A DNA stretch of 64,000 bases. Origin: Isoetes taiwanensis. Its lineage: Eukaryota > Streptophyta > Lycopodiopsida > Isoetales > Isoetaceae. Where the stretch lies: assembly GCA_021234155.1 (NCBI GenBank), contig JAJEKV010000061.1, positions 846,746-910,745 on the forward strand, written 5' to 3'. The translations under genes and the position numbers were made by a program. The stretch's first letter is position 1. Each line of letters opens with the position of its first letter. The notes below the pieces were generated by a model, which was not told where the DNA came from, did no database searches, and worked only from the letters and a program-made list of their open reading frames with translations. Below are positions 42,452 through 54,500 of the stretch, piece by piece.

Positions 42452-43354
42452 CTCAATCCACTTCTTTTTCCCCCATCTCATGCCATTCCCATGTATGTGC
42501 ATCTTTAGTACAACCCTCTTGTCTTGGACATGTTGGAGAATATTATAATTCAAACAGTGAGTCTTGCATTTATAACATCGTGTATGGTGATTCAAGTACT
42601 AGTACTGGAGTATATATCAAAGAAGACATAACCTTCATGTCCCACTTAGGTCTAAATCATACTTTCAAGATAACAATGGGTTGCTCGAATAGTCTCTCAG
42701 GACTTCCCATGTTACTGGTGTCGTTGGTCTAGGTCGCGGTCTTCCTTCTCTCATCTCCCAATTACCCTCTCTTGATGGAAAATTCTCCTATTGTCTACCA
42801 CATTATTCTAAGGATGCACATGGCACTTTGTTCCTTGGAAGCACCGTATCCTCTTCCAGTCATCATTCCACTCCCATCCTTGCCAACTCTCCAAATGGCC
42901 AGTATTATGCCCAACTTCAAAGCATAATTGTTGGCAATACTGTGATTTCAAGGTGTGATACTTCTATAGACATCAACTCTGCGGGCACCTTCTTTGATTC
43001 AAGAACTGTAATGACCTATTTTAGTCGTCCCGTGTTTGATGCTATAAAAGCTGCATTTGTTGATGCTTTACCGGGCTTAGATCCGGATGATAAAATTGAT
43101 AATTTGGATGATCATTACGGTGTTTGCTTTGATGTTTCAAACATCCCTAATGTAAAGGTCCCATCCATGACTCTTCAGTTTCAAGGGACCTCATGGCATC
43201 TTCCACAAGAGAACTATGTGATGTTTGAAGATTCCCTAATGTGTCAATTTGATGGGGCCTATAGATGGTGATCTTTGGAATCATAGGAAGCATAATTCAA
43301 CAAGATCATATTATTTCCTATGATGTTAAAAAGATGATGATTTCTTTTACTTAA
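42452..43354 (+). pseudogene. Pepsin-type aspartic protease fragment, copy E
   Basis: Mirror of copy A. It begins at the CACTA junction with STSFSPIS, then HVCASLVQPSCLGHVGEYYN, YGDSSTSTGVYIKED, GCSNSLSGLP, the 4-bp frameshifting deletion, SQLPSLDGKFSYCLPHYSKD in another frame, TLFLGSTVSSSSHHSTPILA, and TFFDSRTVMTYFSRPVFDAI, where Gly of the second active-site motif is Arg. It then has DALPGLDPDDKIDNLDDHYG and PSMTLQFQGTSWHLPQENYV. A further frameshift near 43250 truncates the C terminus (QFDGAYRW). The 3' flank to about 43512 matches the flank of copy A. Confidence 0.85.
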
Positions 43355-44423
43355 GGCGCATCATTCCTTATAGTTTTTACGAGGATCAAATTGTTGGTCC
43401 TCACAGCTCACCATAATGGTGAAATAGAAGAATTCATTCGTCATTTTTTGTATTAGTTGTTATCTTTTATTACCATGAAGTTGTAAAACAACACTTGAAG
43501 AAGAAGAAGAAGAGTGTTTCTATATCAGTCCAAAAGTTAATAGTTATTATTATTAGCAGGCTTGCCTAACCTCTCTATAACAATTGCTGCAATTCTAGAC
43601 TATTCACAAGACTGACGCATCATTGAAAACTCTACGTGGCATAAGCTTAGCCCTTGGATCCTTTATTTTATGATCCAACGGTTATCAAAGTTATTGAAAA
43701 TTAGGAAATTCAATAGCACGATTTCTACACTCCACAATGTGATCTTCTAGGCTTCCGCAATCTATCCTTTGTTAGTCTTAAGTTGGGGAAATGGATCTAT
43801 TTATGAATCGTTGTATCGTTGAGATTACAATTTGTTTGCATCTAAGTCTATCTGAGAGGTTTACCATGAATTTTTTTCAGATGTATTGATGCGAGCCAAC
43901 TACAAATAGACTTATTGCTTTATACATCGCGTTTTGCTTCCTCTAGTCTACCACAGTTCTTATAAGTATCCAAATATGCATTCCCCATGGAAACATCAAA
44001 GTCAGTTGTAAAATGGAGTATAAGCAGAGCAAGTGGGAAGAGCTACCAGAGGGGCCTCACTTTCTCTGATGCATTATAGATTTATATTTCATGTCTCATT
44101 TTCTTTTGCATAGTGAAAGAACCTTTTTTCTTTTTCAGTTGCTCCAAGAACTTTTCCTGTGGTTTAGAGAGTCTAATGCCAGAATGTAAGCTTGATATAT
44201 GATGCTTTGAAATGATTTTTAATAACTATTTTGTGAATGCTAACAAAAACATGCCTGATTTCATTATTCATTTTCCATGCAGCAACTCAATTTTGTCTGT
44301 TAAATGCTTTCTAGCTATCTAGAAATATACTTTTGCCCTTTGTTTTTAGCCTTAAGTTTCTCATTTGGAGTTATACCTTTATTCTGAACCATAGCAAAAG
44401 CTCTTTCTTGGAGATAATATTAT
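43355..44423. other. Stretch without a supported gene
   Basis: The first 150 bp is 3' flank shared with protease copy A, ending in a GAA-triplet run at about 43497-43512 that is the empty site for the CACTA insertion at 6836. The remainder is AT-rich and unique in the window. No coding, RNA or repeat feature seen. Confidence 0.6.
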
Positions 44424-47400
44424 GTATGATTTATCTGCGTTTCGAGATAAGCAGATAAATCCGCTTCTTGAGGCTAGTTGATGTGTTCCCTCTAGAGTAT
44501 TTATGTCTGTTTCCATCTCCTTCCGCTCTATCAGCCGTTCTTGAGCCTCTCCTCCTTAGCTGGCTTCTCCCACCTTGTCGCCTCCTCTCTTGGTGTTTGT
44601 CCACCGACTGGGTTGTGACTGTAGCACTTTTTTCCAGGTACGCACCCCTTTCTAGGAACGTCGTGGTTTCTGTATGGTTTGCCGGGCTCCCTCAGGTTGG
44701 AGATCGCCTGCATATGGCGCCTCCCCAGCTACCGGGACTATGGAGGGTTTGTGGGCATTTGGCTGTCTCTGGATGCGCTGGTTGTGCGTGCTTTGCCGTG
44801 AGTCTAGTTGTGACCTTTCGGGTTGTATGAGTCCCCTCCGGTTTTCTTTGGTTGTTGCCCTCTCTGGGCTTGTTTTTTGTTTCCGTTTGCCATGCAGGGA
44901 ACCTACCATCGCGCAGCCTTCTTTCAGTTCACTCTCTGTTGGATTCACCTGTGGGAAAGCGTTGGGCCAGGTTTGGCGTCTCACCCAAGCTTCCGCTGGC
45001 CGGAGTAGGGCTGATTGGCTGCTCCAGGGCCGGTTTTGCAGTTCCCCTCCCCCCCTGGTTCGGATCCGGCCTGCGTAGCCTGGGGTATTTTGCTGTAGGT
45101 GGCTGACCTTGGCAGGTGCAGCCTGGCGTCAGTGCAGTAGCTGGCCGGGAGCGGCGGGGTTCGGTGTTCTCTGCAGTGGTGCTGCCCATACCGGTTGCAA
45201 TTGAGCCTATTTGGCATTCGATTCGTTTCGTGAGTTGGTTTGTTTTCTTTTGCTCTTGTTTACTGTTGCAGCACTGGTCTTGAGCAGATTGTGCCTCACC
45301 TTGCTCTGTTTCCTTTTGATTCACAAGTTTTCCCCAGCTCGTAGGACTTGGGTCTGTGTTTTTGTTTGGTTTATTCTGGGTTATGCTTAGCTCTTATTTT
45401 GTGGCTAATCCCGTTGTTTCATGAGGGCTTGCGCTTGTTTTGTCCAGCCTCTACTGTCTTTATACAGAGCTCACCGCCCGCCTGGTTTAACTGGGTTTTC
45501 TTCTAGCTTTGTGCTGGATCGACTTTCCTTACTGTTTTGCTCTGTATGGTTCATTGTTCGCATTCTTTGGTTGTGGATTTGGTCAAGGCAAGCCTTGCCG
45601 GGGTCGTAATCGACTATAGGTTGTATTATTTTTCTATCTTGCTGTTGTCATTTGTCGACCATGGTTTCGAGATCCTTTGGTTTTGTCCCCGCTGCTGGTC
45701 TTTACTGTGCTCGTGTTCAATCAAGCACAACAGACGGAAATTTACTCATGATAATCGCTTGGATCAAAAGGTTTGAGCGGTTAGAAGGTGGACTATCATG
45801 CTCTGGTATTTGGCTTTCAACCTCTTTTTGTTTGCAGACTTTTTCATGTCACTGGGAGGATTAAACTTTTCACGTTAAACGACAGCTGGTTATTTGCAAG
45901 GACAGCTGGTTATTTGCAAGGGCTGGGTATTTTTCCAATAGTTTGTCATTGGTCCATGTCTGCGTTTCCGCGCTTCAGCCTCTGCTAGTTTACTAAGCTA
46001 GGGCTCTGAGATTGCCATGTTTATGTGGTTATTTTCATTCTAGTTCAGGTTTGCAGCCTTTTCTTTCTTCCTTTTCCTGTAGTGACGGATTTAAACAAGC
46101 TGTGACGACCTTATAATGGTTGCCCGAGTACGTAATTCTAGTTCTAGCAGCAGGTAGAAGTTTGTACCAGTACCTCTCGCCTACTTTCAACCCATGTACA
46201 TTTCTCTAAAATGCGTAAGTCTTTGCACAATTTTCAAAAGGATTTCCCAGGTTCATGTTATGGATCAGCACAAGATACATGAGAATTTGGTTGTCTAGTT
46301 TGTTGTCTCTTTATTCTGTTTACACTAACGTTTTGTTTTCCGGTTGAGAGTTTGCGGACCCATTTAGGGTAACTATTGCTATCCGCTGCACTCATTTCCT
46401 AGCTGGTGGTGGCTGGCTGTACATTCTTAGATGTGTTCTGTGCAAGGTTGCCCTTAGCGCATGACAGCTTTTTATATCCCTCCGTCTAGCCATCCTGAAT
46501 CAAGCTTCAGCTATGTTTGTAGCATTTTTGTGTTTGATCCTCTCTTCTTGAGTTCAATGTTAGGCAAGTGTTCTATAGATTCCTCGGTCCCTCAAGTATG
46601 GTCACATTTGTCTCTTATGGCGCCCACTAGATATGAGCTATTGGATTATGGGCGATATTTTGTTTATAGCCTCTTGGCCTGGTTTTCTATTTTAGTGTGT
46701 CATTCTTAGCTACCATCTTCTAGTTTCCTTGGAGTTGATTTAGTATCTAAGTACTTTTGCATAATTCAAGTTTGCAGATTAGCGCTCAACGCCGATGTAC
46801 CGAACCGAATCCTCGTAGTTTCCATTGTTATAGATGCCTCCCTTGCCTTGTCGGGAACTCAAGATGCTTTCGCTTTTTCTCGCTTTTAGTTTTCCCCGCT
46901 TTGATGCGGTGATTCCGCAAGCGCCTCTTGTGTTGGGGCTTTACGACCAAGTTTTTAGTTTGTGGAACTTGATATGCAAGCCTTGCCTTGAATTTTGTGG
47001 AGCAATATGTTGGCCGGATTTGGATTTCACTGCGTGCATTTTAAGTGTCACCTTGTTATGTTGCTTCATCTAAACTTTCTTGACGAGCTTGATTGTTGGT
47101 TTCAGTTTTTGTAGTTTTCAGCACTCGGGTGGATATTTTGCCGTTGGAATAGTGTGGTTAATACTGTGGTTTGTGCTAGCATTGCCAGGATGTATAATGT
47201 TATTTTCCATGCAAGGTCTTGCACTCTCATTGACAGCCCACCTTGGGTATCATTGCATTTGCATTTCATCTCAATTGTCTTTGGAATCCTTTTTTATTGT
47301 TTTTGATATTGTAGTGTGGCAGCCTTCATCTAGAATGCACTTGTGACATCATGCACTTATGCACTTGGTATAGTAAGCATTTCAAGTTTCTTATCCATCT

Positions 47401-49374
47401 ATTTCCCAGGCACTTGAACCGCCATTTTAGGTGTTGGGGCACCATTGACTTACGTGATTCTTCGAGGAAGTCTCTATATTTTGCTTCACCATTTCATTTA
47501 AGTCGAAGTTACGTTTTAAGGTCAGCAGAGGGTGCTCAAGATTAAGTTATTGGTCACGCACTCGAAGTTTTGTTTTAGGATTTTTGCTTCTTGGCATGTT
47601 TTGCAAGTATTCGCCTTCTTGACCTCAAGTTAACTCTTTATATAGATTGGTTCTATTTATACCCCAGGTTGCCTTTTTATGTGGAGCGCATCTAATCGCA
47701 TAGGGTTTAGTTTGTTCTCGTTGCATCTTTTTGTATCACACATTTGTATGGCACCATCGCCGTGGGTTTCTAGGTCCTTGCCTACTAATTGCTTTTTCCT
47801 TGACACTCACATTTATGGATCGCGGCCTTAGGGTTTGCTGTTATGCATCACTCATCTTATGTCCGGCTCCTAATCTTATTGTAACGGCTCTTAGCTCTGG
47901 GTGTTCTCGAAGTTCGTGTACATCAATAGATTTGTTGCTCTAGGCTTTTGAACCTTTCTTGTGAGTCACTTTTAATATACTTGGACTTTTACACCTTAGG
48001 ATGTTTATTTTGCATCTTTTCCATTTAGTGATTCTCGATCTTGAGAGGGAGTATTGGCATACGGTCTATGATGTGTAACTAACTATCCACAATTGCTTGT
48101 CTATTTGCATCACATTAGTCAGCATTTGTTTTTTAGTTTACTCCTCTGTACAAGAGTTGGTTGGTCTATATAGGTTTAATAATGCGTTTAGTTTAACGTT
48201 AGCATTGCAACTTTGAGAGAACCCTTGTATGTTTTACTTTATTGGAACTTATGGTGTTTCCTTCAAGGGCTTTAAAGCTATAGAGCTTGCATTTTCACTA
48301 AATGTGCCATGAGTTATGAGTCGCAGTCTGTTTACAGTTGAATCCATATCCCAAGTTGCCTTTTTCTATGGAGTGATTTAGTAACACATGGTCTTAGTTT
48401 TCCCTTTTATGTATGTTTTCTGTCACATAGTTGCCGGGCATTAGCTTTGTGATTTCTGGACCTTGGTCTACTATTTGCATTTTCCTTGAGCGCTTTTTAA
48501 GGGTTGCCCTTTAGGTTTTTAACTTTGGTGGATGTTTTTGGGGATGTTATTTGACTTTAAGTAGGTAGTTCGTTTGCGTGTGTGGGTCTACATTTTTGGC
48601 TAAATTTCATCTTTTGTCAGTTCCATTTATGCTAGTCCTTTGTACGAGTTTGGTTGCTTAGTTTGCAAACTTCTCTAGTTTTGTGGTGTTTCATGCTTTA
48701 GATTTGCGTTGGTTGAAGGGTAAGGTTGCTCTCTTCTTGAATTTAGGAGTTTAGATGTTCCCATTTGTATTTCATAGGGCGTAAGTATTTGTTAGGTTAG
48801 GACAATCTGGTGCCATCTTTGCAAGGCTTGGTTGGCGCATGAGAGGCATGATTCGATGTCTTGAGATTTAATGCCCGGTGCATCCTTCAGGGACCCTTGA
48901 ATGAGTTGGTGTGTGGGTGTTTACTTTGACCGTGGAGGTTTAGAGCTGTTATGCTCAATGTGTAGATTGCTTGCTCTTGGCTCCTTGCTCATGTTCGTAG
49001 TGAGGTTCTTGCATCTCCTCCTTTTGGTATTAGTTTCTTGGATATGCCGTTGTCTTTTCCGCTCAATTTTTGCACTCAATCTCATCCTTCTCTGCTTCCT
49101 TTGCATTGTGGCATCAAACCCTTTCTCTTGCAGGTTTTTATCTCTCTGGGGTGTTTATAAGACAACCTTTGTGCTTTTTTTTGGAGATTTGCTTTTGACG
49201 TTTAGAGATGAGGTCAATGCACTTTTAGGTCCCCTTATCCACGTCGTCAAGGTTGCGCTAGAAGGGCTGGTTTGCTTCCTCATCTTAGAGATATAGTAGA
49301 TTCTTTTACTTTTTCTGCCTCTTTTTTCAGCATGGTTGTTGGTCTATGTTAGAGTTCAACTAGGCTCTAGAAGT
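44424..49374 (+). mobile_element. T-rich repeat element E1a (head-body-tail)
   Basis: Starts with a 151-bp head (44424-44574): hairpin ATTTATCTGC...GCAGATAAAT, a TATA-like GAGTATTTATG, and a pyrimidine-rich leader. The head recurs at 49373-49522. It ends with a 45-bp tail (49330-49374) that recurs at 50231-50275. The 4.7-kb body is strikingly T-rich and A-poor on the plus strand and has no credible protein; plus-strand frames of up to 134 codons are simple hydrophobic or Pro/Ser-rich by composition. No LTR signature, no terminal inverted repeat. Superfamily unknown. Confidence 0.5.
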
Positions 49375-50275
49375 ATGATTTATCTGCGTTTCGAGATAAG
49401 CAGATAAATCCGCTTCTTGAGGCTAGTTGATGTGTTCCCTCTAGAGTATTTATGTCTGTTTCCATCTCCTTCCGCTCTATCACCGTTCTTGAGCCTCTCC
49501 TCCTTAGCTGGCTTCTCCCACCCTCCCACCCTCTTACCCATTTAGTCGCCTAGCCTTATTGAACTTGAGTTCTTGTATGTTGTCTGGTGGTCCTCGTGCT
49601 AAGTTTTGATGTTGCGGTGACTCTCTTTTCATGATTGGCAATCTCTTTGGCATGCCTTTGTATTTCAAGTCTTTCATTCTATTCAAGGATTTTATGATGG
49701 TCCTCGTGCCAGCGACATGGTGGCTCTTATGCCGGGTAATGGAGAGAGATGTGGATTTTATGGTGGCCTTCATGCCATGGGTGGTCGCCCTCATGCCGAG
49801 ATCTGCTGGTCCTCGTGCCTGGGCTAGGGGCCTCGTTCCCAATAGTGGTTGCACTAGTGGTTTTGCAAGGTTGTAGATCAAGGTTGATTGACATGTGTGC
49901 ACTTATCCTCACGCTCATTTGGTCTGGAATTGAATGGACCTGTTGGCATAAGTCGCCTCATGGAGTTCGCTTGTCCTTGGACCGAGCGGGTTTTGCTGAG
50001 GTCGTTGAACCCTTATTTTGTTGGGGTCGTTGTTTTACGAACAATGGAGTGAAGGCTTAAAGATCTTCATTATGACTTTTGTAGTCCATTATTATTATAC
50101 GGGTGTATCTCATGATTATTCTTGTATATCCAAAAAGGCCGGTAGGCATGAGGAACTTTGTTGGAAGTATTCTAAAAACTTGTATATTTTTTTGGAAGTA
50201 AAGAGGAGGGCTCCTATGGCTCATTCATTCGCATGGTTGTTGGTCTATGTTGGAGTTCAACTAGGCTCTAGAAGT
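49375..50275 (+). mobile_element. Short tandem partner E1b
   Basis: Same head (from 49373) and same tail (50231-50275) as E1a, but only 0.7 kb between, unrelated to the E1a body. The interior has irregular GGTCCTCGTGCC / GGCCTTCATGCC repeats near 49640-49830. It follows E1a without a gap. Confidence 0.5.
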
Positions 50276-50603
50276 CGAGATAGCCTTTCATCCTTGAGCT
50301 ATATTTGCTTCCATATGATGGCGATGATGAGCTTTAGAATATTGGTTTTTATGGTTATACATTGAGACAGGTTTGAATGGCATGGATATTAAGACAACCT
50401 GCTAGTTCTCTTGGCAGGTAAGAACACGTCTACTGTTCATTTTCAGTTCAACGGCTTCATGTAAGATCGTATGCATGCAAATCCTTCTTATTCTGTGTTC
50501 TGCCCCCAAAATCTCAACAGGCATCCAAATACAACAGTGGGGTACGTCCTAATACATCAGTGAATGAACATTAGCATTTGCAAAATTAAATTGAATTGAA
50601 TGT
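50276..50603. other. Stretch without a supported gene
   Basis: AT-rich sequence between E1b and the 3' end of the minus-strand LINE. Nothing recognised. Confidence 0.5.
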
Positions 50604-51547
50604 CTTTTATCGTCCGTGGAGACCAATCGGCCTATGGGACCTAATACAAAAGCCAGCAGGCTTATTACTACCCGGGCTAAAAAACCTCGTCCCGAAGGGT
50701 TTTCGAGGGAAAAAGTAGCAGCAATAAGACTACCGACAAGTTATACAAATATACATGATGAAGTACATATACATGTTAGGTGGTTGTCCGGGGGCATATC
50801 TGCGCCCTCATATCCATTACCTCATGAATGTATGATCCTAGTGATCGCAATGAAGCCTTGCTCAGTATTATGTGTAGTGGCTCGTCGGGCCTGACCAACA
50901 AAGTGTAGCATATTCGGATCTGATTATACGCCGGGCAGCTCTGAAAAGTGTGACATTCAACCATCCTAGTCTTGGACAGATTGATGCGCATATTTGTGGC
51001 CTGGCAGAACGAGTCCAAGACATCTAGGTGAGATTGCATATCCTTTGGAGTTTGAGCTAGGAGGTCGACATCATCCGCACATATGAGCCGCCTAATGAAC
51101 TGATGCAAAAGTTGGATCCTGCCACCCCCATTGTCAGCGAGCCAGCTTTCCAACTGGTCAATGTAGAGCCCAAATAGTGTTGGAGAGAGAGGGCATCCCT
51201 GGTGATCCTCAATAATGTTGGTTAATGGTTGTGTCACAGCTGTATTCGACCTGAACAACGCTCATACATCTTGTACGCCGCATTCTGCATATCCACAGGG
51301 ATCCCTAGTTGTCGCAATCTTGCCTCAGCTTTTCCAAAGGTACAATGTCAAAAGTTACGAAGTCAACGAAGCAACAATACAGTTCTTGCCGACAGTTCCT
51401 GCAGTCTTCAACCAAAATCCTCAACGTGAAGATATGATCATAGTTGAGTGTCAGGGTCTAAACCCTGTTTGCGTGAGGGCTTGCACATCTGCTGCCTCTG
51501 CCCATCTGGTCAACTGATACTGTAGAATGCCGGCTAGCACTTTTGCA
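50604..51547 (-). pseudogene. LINE L1, reverse transcriptase part
   Basis: The minus strand reads from the E2 junction: FAKVLAGILQYQLTRWAEAA, DVQALTQTGF, a frameshifted palm region (VASLT; GIPVDMQNA-like), then in frame DHQGCPLSPTLFGLYIDQLE, a catalytic motif ICADDVDLL (Y/F-A-D-D expected, Tyr replaced by Cys), KDMQSHLDVLDSFCQATNMR and INLSKTRMVE. It then jumps by deletion to the C-terminal end (SLGSYIHEVMDMRAQ), which aligns with SMASVGLLGSYPGGNRYCG in LINE L2. The 3' tail, with hairpin CGAAAACCCTTCGGG and ending GGACGATAAAAG, also matches L2. Non-LTR retrotransposon; dead. Confidence 0.85.
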
Positions 51548-54500
51548 AATGCCTTGGTTCTATTGCGATAGCTATAGAACCGACATTCCTTGGATGGGGA
51601 CGCCCTACCTCGCATGTCCTATTTATACCGCCTCCTTCCTCTTTTCCAGTCATCGGCGTTCTCTTGAGCTCTTTTCCATTCTGCTCATTTCTGGCCCCAC
51701 AAGTTTCTCCTCACCTTCTTCCTACTATCCTACCAGGCCCCTTTTGTTTCTTTCTCCTACTAAAATTTTGGATCCAGCCCCAGATTCGTTCCTTCTTCTT
51801 CTTGCCATCTGATTGGATTTGTGTTATCTTTGCCCCTGTTCTTAGGTGGTTCTCTATGGATTATCAATCATCTCTCGCCAAGAACCTGCAGCTTGTGCTC
51901 CGTTGATTGGTTGGACACTTCGATCTATGAATAGCGGTGGAGGTCGTTTGGTCCAACATGGAGAGAGTGGAATACCCTTTGATACGTTTTTTGTTTCTAT
52001 CTATCACTCCATATGTTCCTTCTAATTATTTAGTCTTGGTGATTTGTCATATGCCTCTTGATGGCTTCTTTGGATGATTGGCATGGAGGCCATGAAATGC
52101 GTTTTCTCGCATGCATTTACTTGGCGGATCGATTTGGACAGTTTAGTGGCTTGCCGCCATAAGTTTCAAGCGTGACCGATTGAGGTTTTCGACCTTTGAA
52201 GACTCGTCGGGATTTGCTCGATGGTTGCCGTGTTTGATCGATTTCTGTTTGATTTGATTCTTTGTTAGTTGATTACAGGTGGCTGAGTGGTTGCCTTTGG
52301 CGGCGTTTCCATCCCCCGCCATGTTTTCCTAGCAAAGCATGCCTTTTGGATCGTCTTCCTTTGCCCCTGTTGCCTCAGCCTACCAAGATCGATCTTACGT
52401 CTTGTGTTCTTCGGTTTTTCTACCTTTTTTTTCTTCTATCAGATCAACCGCCTTTACGCCCCTCTCCGCCCGCCGCCTACGTTTGCGGAGGGCACTCGCT
52501 ATGCGGTCGAGCCACGTGGCGGCCACTCATTTGCCATCCCGGATCATCCGGAAGCAGCCCCGATCCCCCTCGCTGCGATGATGGATGCCTATGCCATCGC
52601 TGGTGAGCCCCGGTATTTTGGTGCTCACTCTTGTTCCTATAGTTTTAACCTTAAAGGGTTGTTTCAGGATTTTTTACCTCTGAATTATTATATGTTCCTA
52701 GACCCTTGGCATTTGAATTTGTTATATCTTGTTGCTCCCTTACCCCACGCCGTTTTCTTGTCTTGTTGTAATCATTAATACCTACAGTTGTGGTTGTGTG
52801 ACCATTTTCAGTTCCGGTTACACCACCGTTGTGATATATACTATGATTTGACTTAGCAAAGGTTGCACTGCATTTTATTTTCAATAGGATGGCTTTGGTT
52901 ATGGGTTGAGATTTTCTATGTAGCTTGCTTTTATTTCAGTCCTTTGTGTGTGTGTGTGTGTTTAATGGTTTATTAGCTTTATTTTTTGTTGATCATTTGC
53001 TTTGAGTTTTTTTGGTCTACGATTAGTTGGGCTCTATTTGAACATGTAAGTGGTAGCTCACTTCATCCATCCGTCCGTTACGTTCCTTGCCCCTTCTCAC
53101 GTTTGTTCTATTCCCTCTAGCTTAGAGCCCATCCTATGTTCCCATTTTTTCCTTTCGTTCATGCCCCTAGAGTTAGTTCTTGGTCGTTATTTTGCATGTC
53201 GTCCATTGTAGTCTATGTTTTTATTCTGCTTCCTTTTTTAAGATGTTAACTGCAATTGTCTGGGGGTGCCACAATCCACGGGTCGCCTTCCTTCCTGGCC
53301 AACCTCCTTCCCCAGGTTTTGGCACATTGTGTATTTTTCAGCATGCTGTGGTCTCTTTTTATTGCATCTATGATGTCCCCTTTTTTCATGGTGATGGAAA
53401 AGAATCGTGTCATCACATCGGCCAAGTTCATTGCCCCTTGGTGCGCACCTAATTTTATATTCATAAGAATTGCATATTTCGTTTGTCAAGTTCGTAGTGA
53501 CAGGGGATTCTTATCTGGTGACTCTTTTTATTTAGTCTCTATATAGACAGGTTGTTTCAGGGAATGATCGTGCTAGCATCAAATCATCTGTTCACCACGA
53601 GACTCTTTGACTAGATGTTTTTTGCTCGGTATTGTGTTTATCCGAGGTGCCTCCTTCTTGACATGCAAGATTCCCATTGATGGTAAGATTTTAAAGGTAT
53701 TTTTATTTTTTGCATGGCACCTTTGTGTGTGCATGGACTTTTTGGAGAGGTTGTAAGGTGTGGATCTTACATTAACAGGGCTCATTGCCACTTGTTAACC
53801 ATACATATCATTGGGTTGCTCTGGGTTGATGCTGTTTGTTGACATGTTGTTTGGCTTCTTTTAATATACGCCAGTCATCCCATAAGTGCTCATTGGATTC
53901 GCTAGATGTTTTGCAGGTTCATTTTCAAGTCTGTGCATCTGATGTTTACGGCTTACATTGCATGTGTATGAGCATCATTATCAATTTAGAGTTTCACTAT
54001 GTTCTTTCGCTTTGTTCCCTATTCTTGATTCCTCCCTCTATCTGGCTTGCTGTTGTCATCAGGTTTCTCCTTCACTTGCTAACCCCCCTCTTCTCTTCCT
54101 TTGTGTTTAGTTCTATCATAAATGTCTTGTCCCCTTCAACCGTTATTTTGCATCAGTGCGCCCAGTTGCTTGGTGGGTTCTTGTATTCCATGTATCTTGT
54201 GAAGTGCCCTTCGTCTATTTTTCATTCTTCTATATCTTCTAGTTGTTGTGCTCTATACCTCTATTCTTGATCCCATTTTTTCCATCCACTTCTTTTGCTT
54301 CGTTTTTCCTTATGTTGCTCTAAGGTTCTAGATAATTCTGAAGCTTTGTTTCTTTGTATGCGTAGGTCAGTGCTCGCCCCTTTTTTCATATGTTCTCAGT
54401 TATTTCTCATAGTTGCGTTTGTGGGCCTTTGCACGCTTTTTTGTCATATATTCTCAGCTTTTGTCATGAATGCCTTTGAGGGCTTATAGTTCTTATGTTC

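Noticed and set aside
44468-45324. Overlapping 80-134-codon frames on both strands at 44.5-45.3 kb
   Set aside because: Composition-driven open frames in E1a; no motif, no consistent frame, both strands equally open.
44424-50275. E1 and E2 as LTR retrotransposons with 150-160-bp LTRs
   Set aside because: The tail repeats fall just before the second head, the short partner has its own tail, and no primer-binding site, polypurine tract or gag-pol remnant is seen.
49329-50275. The 45-bp direct repeats around E1b as a very long target-site duplication
   Set aside because: By analogy with E2, where a 38-bp repeat is plainly the element tail followed by AAT, the 45-bp repeat is better read as the tail of each unit.
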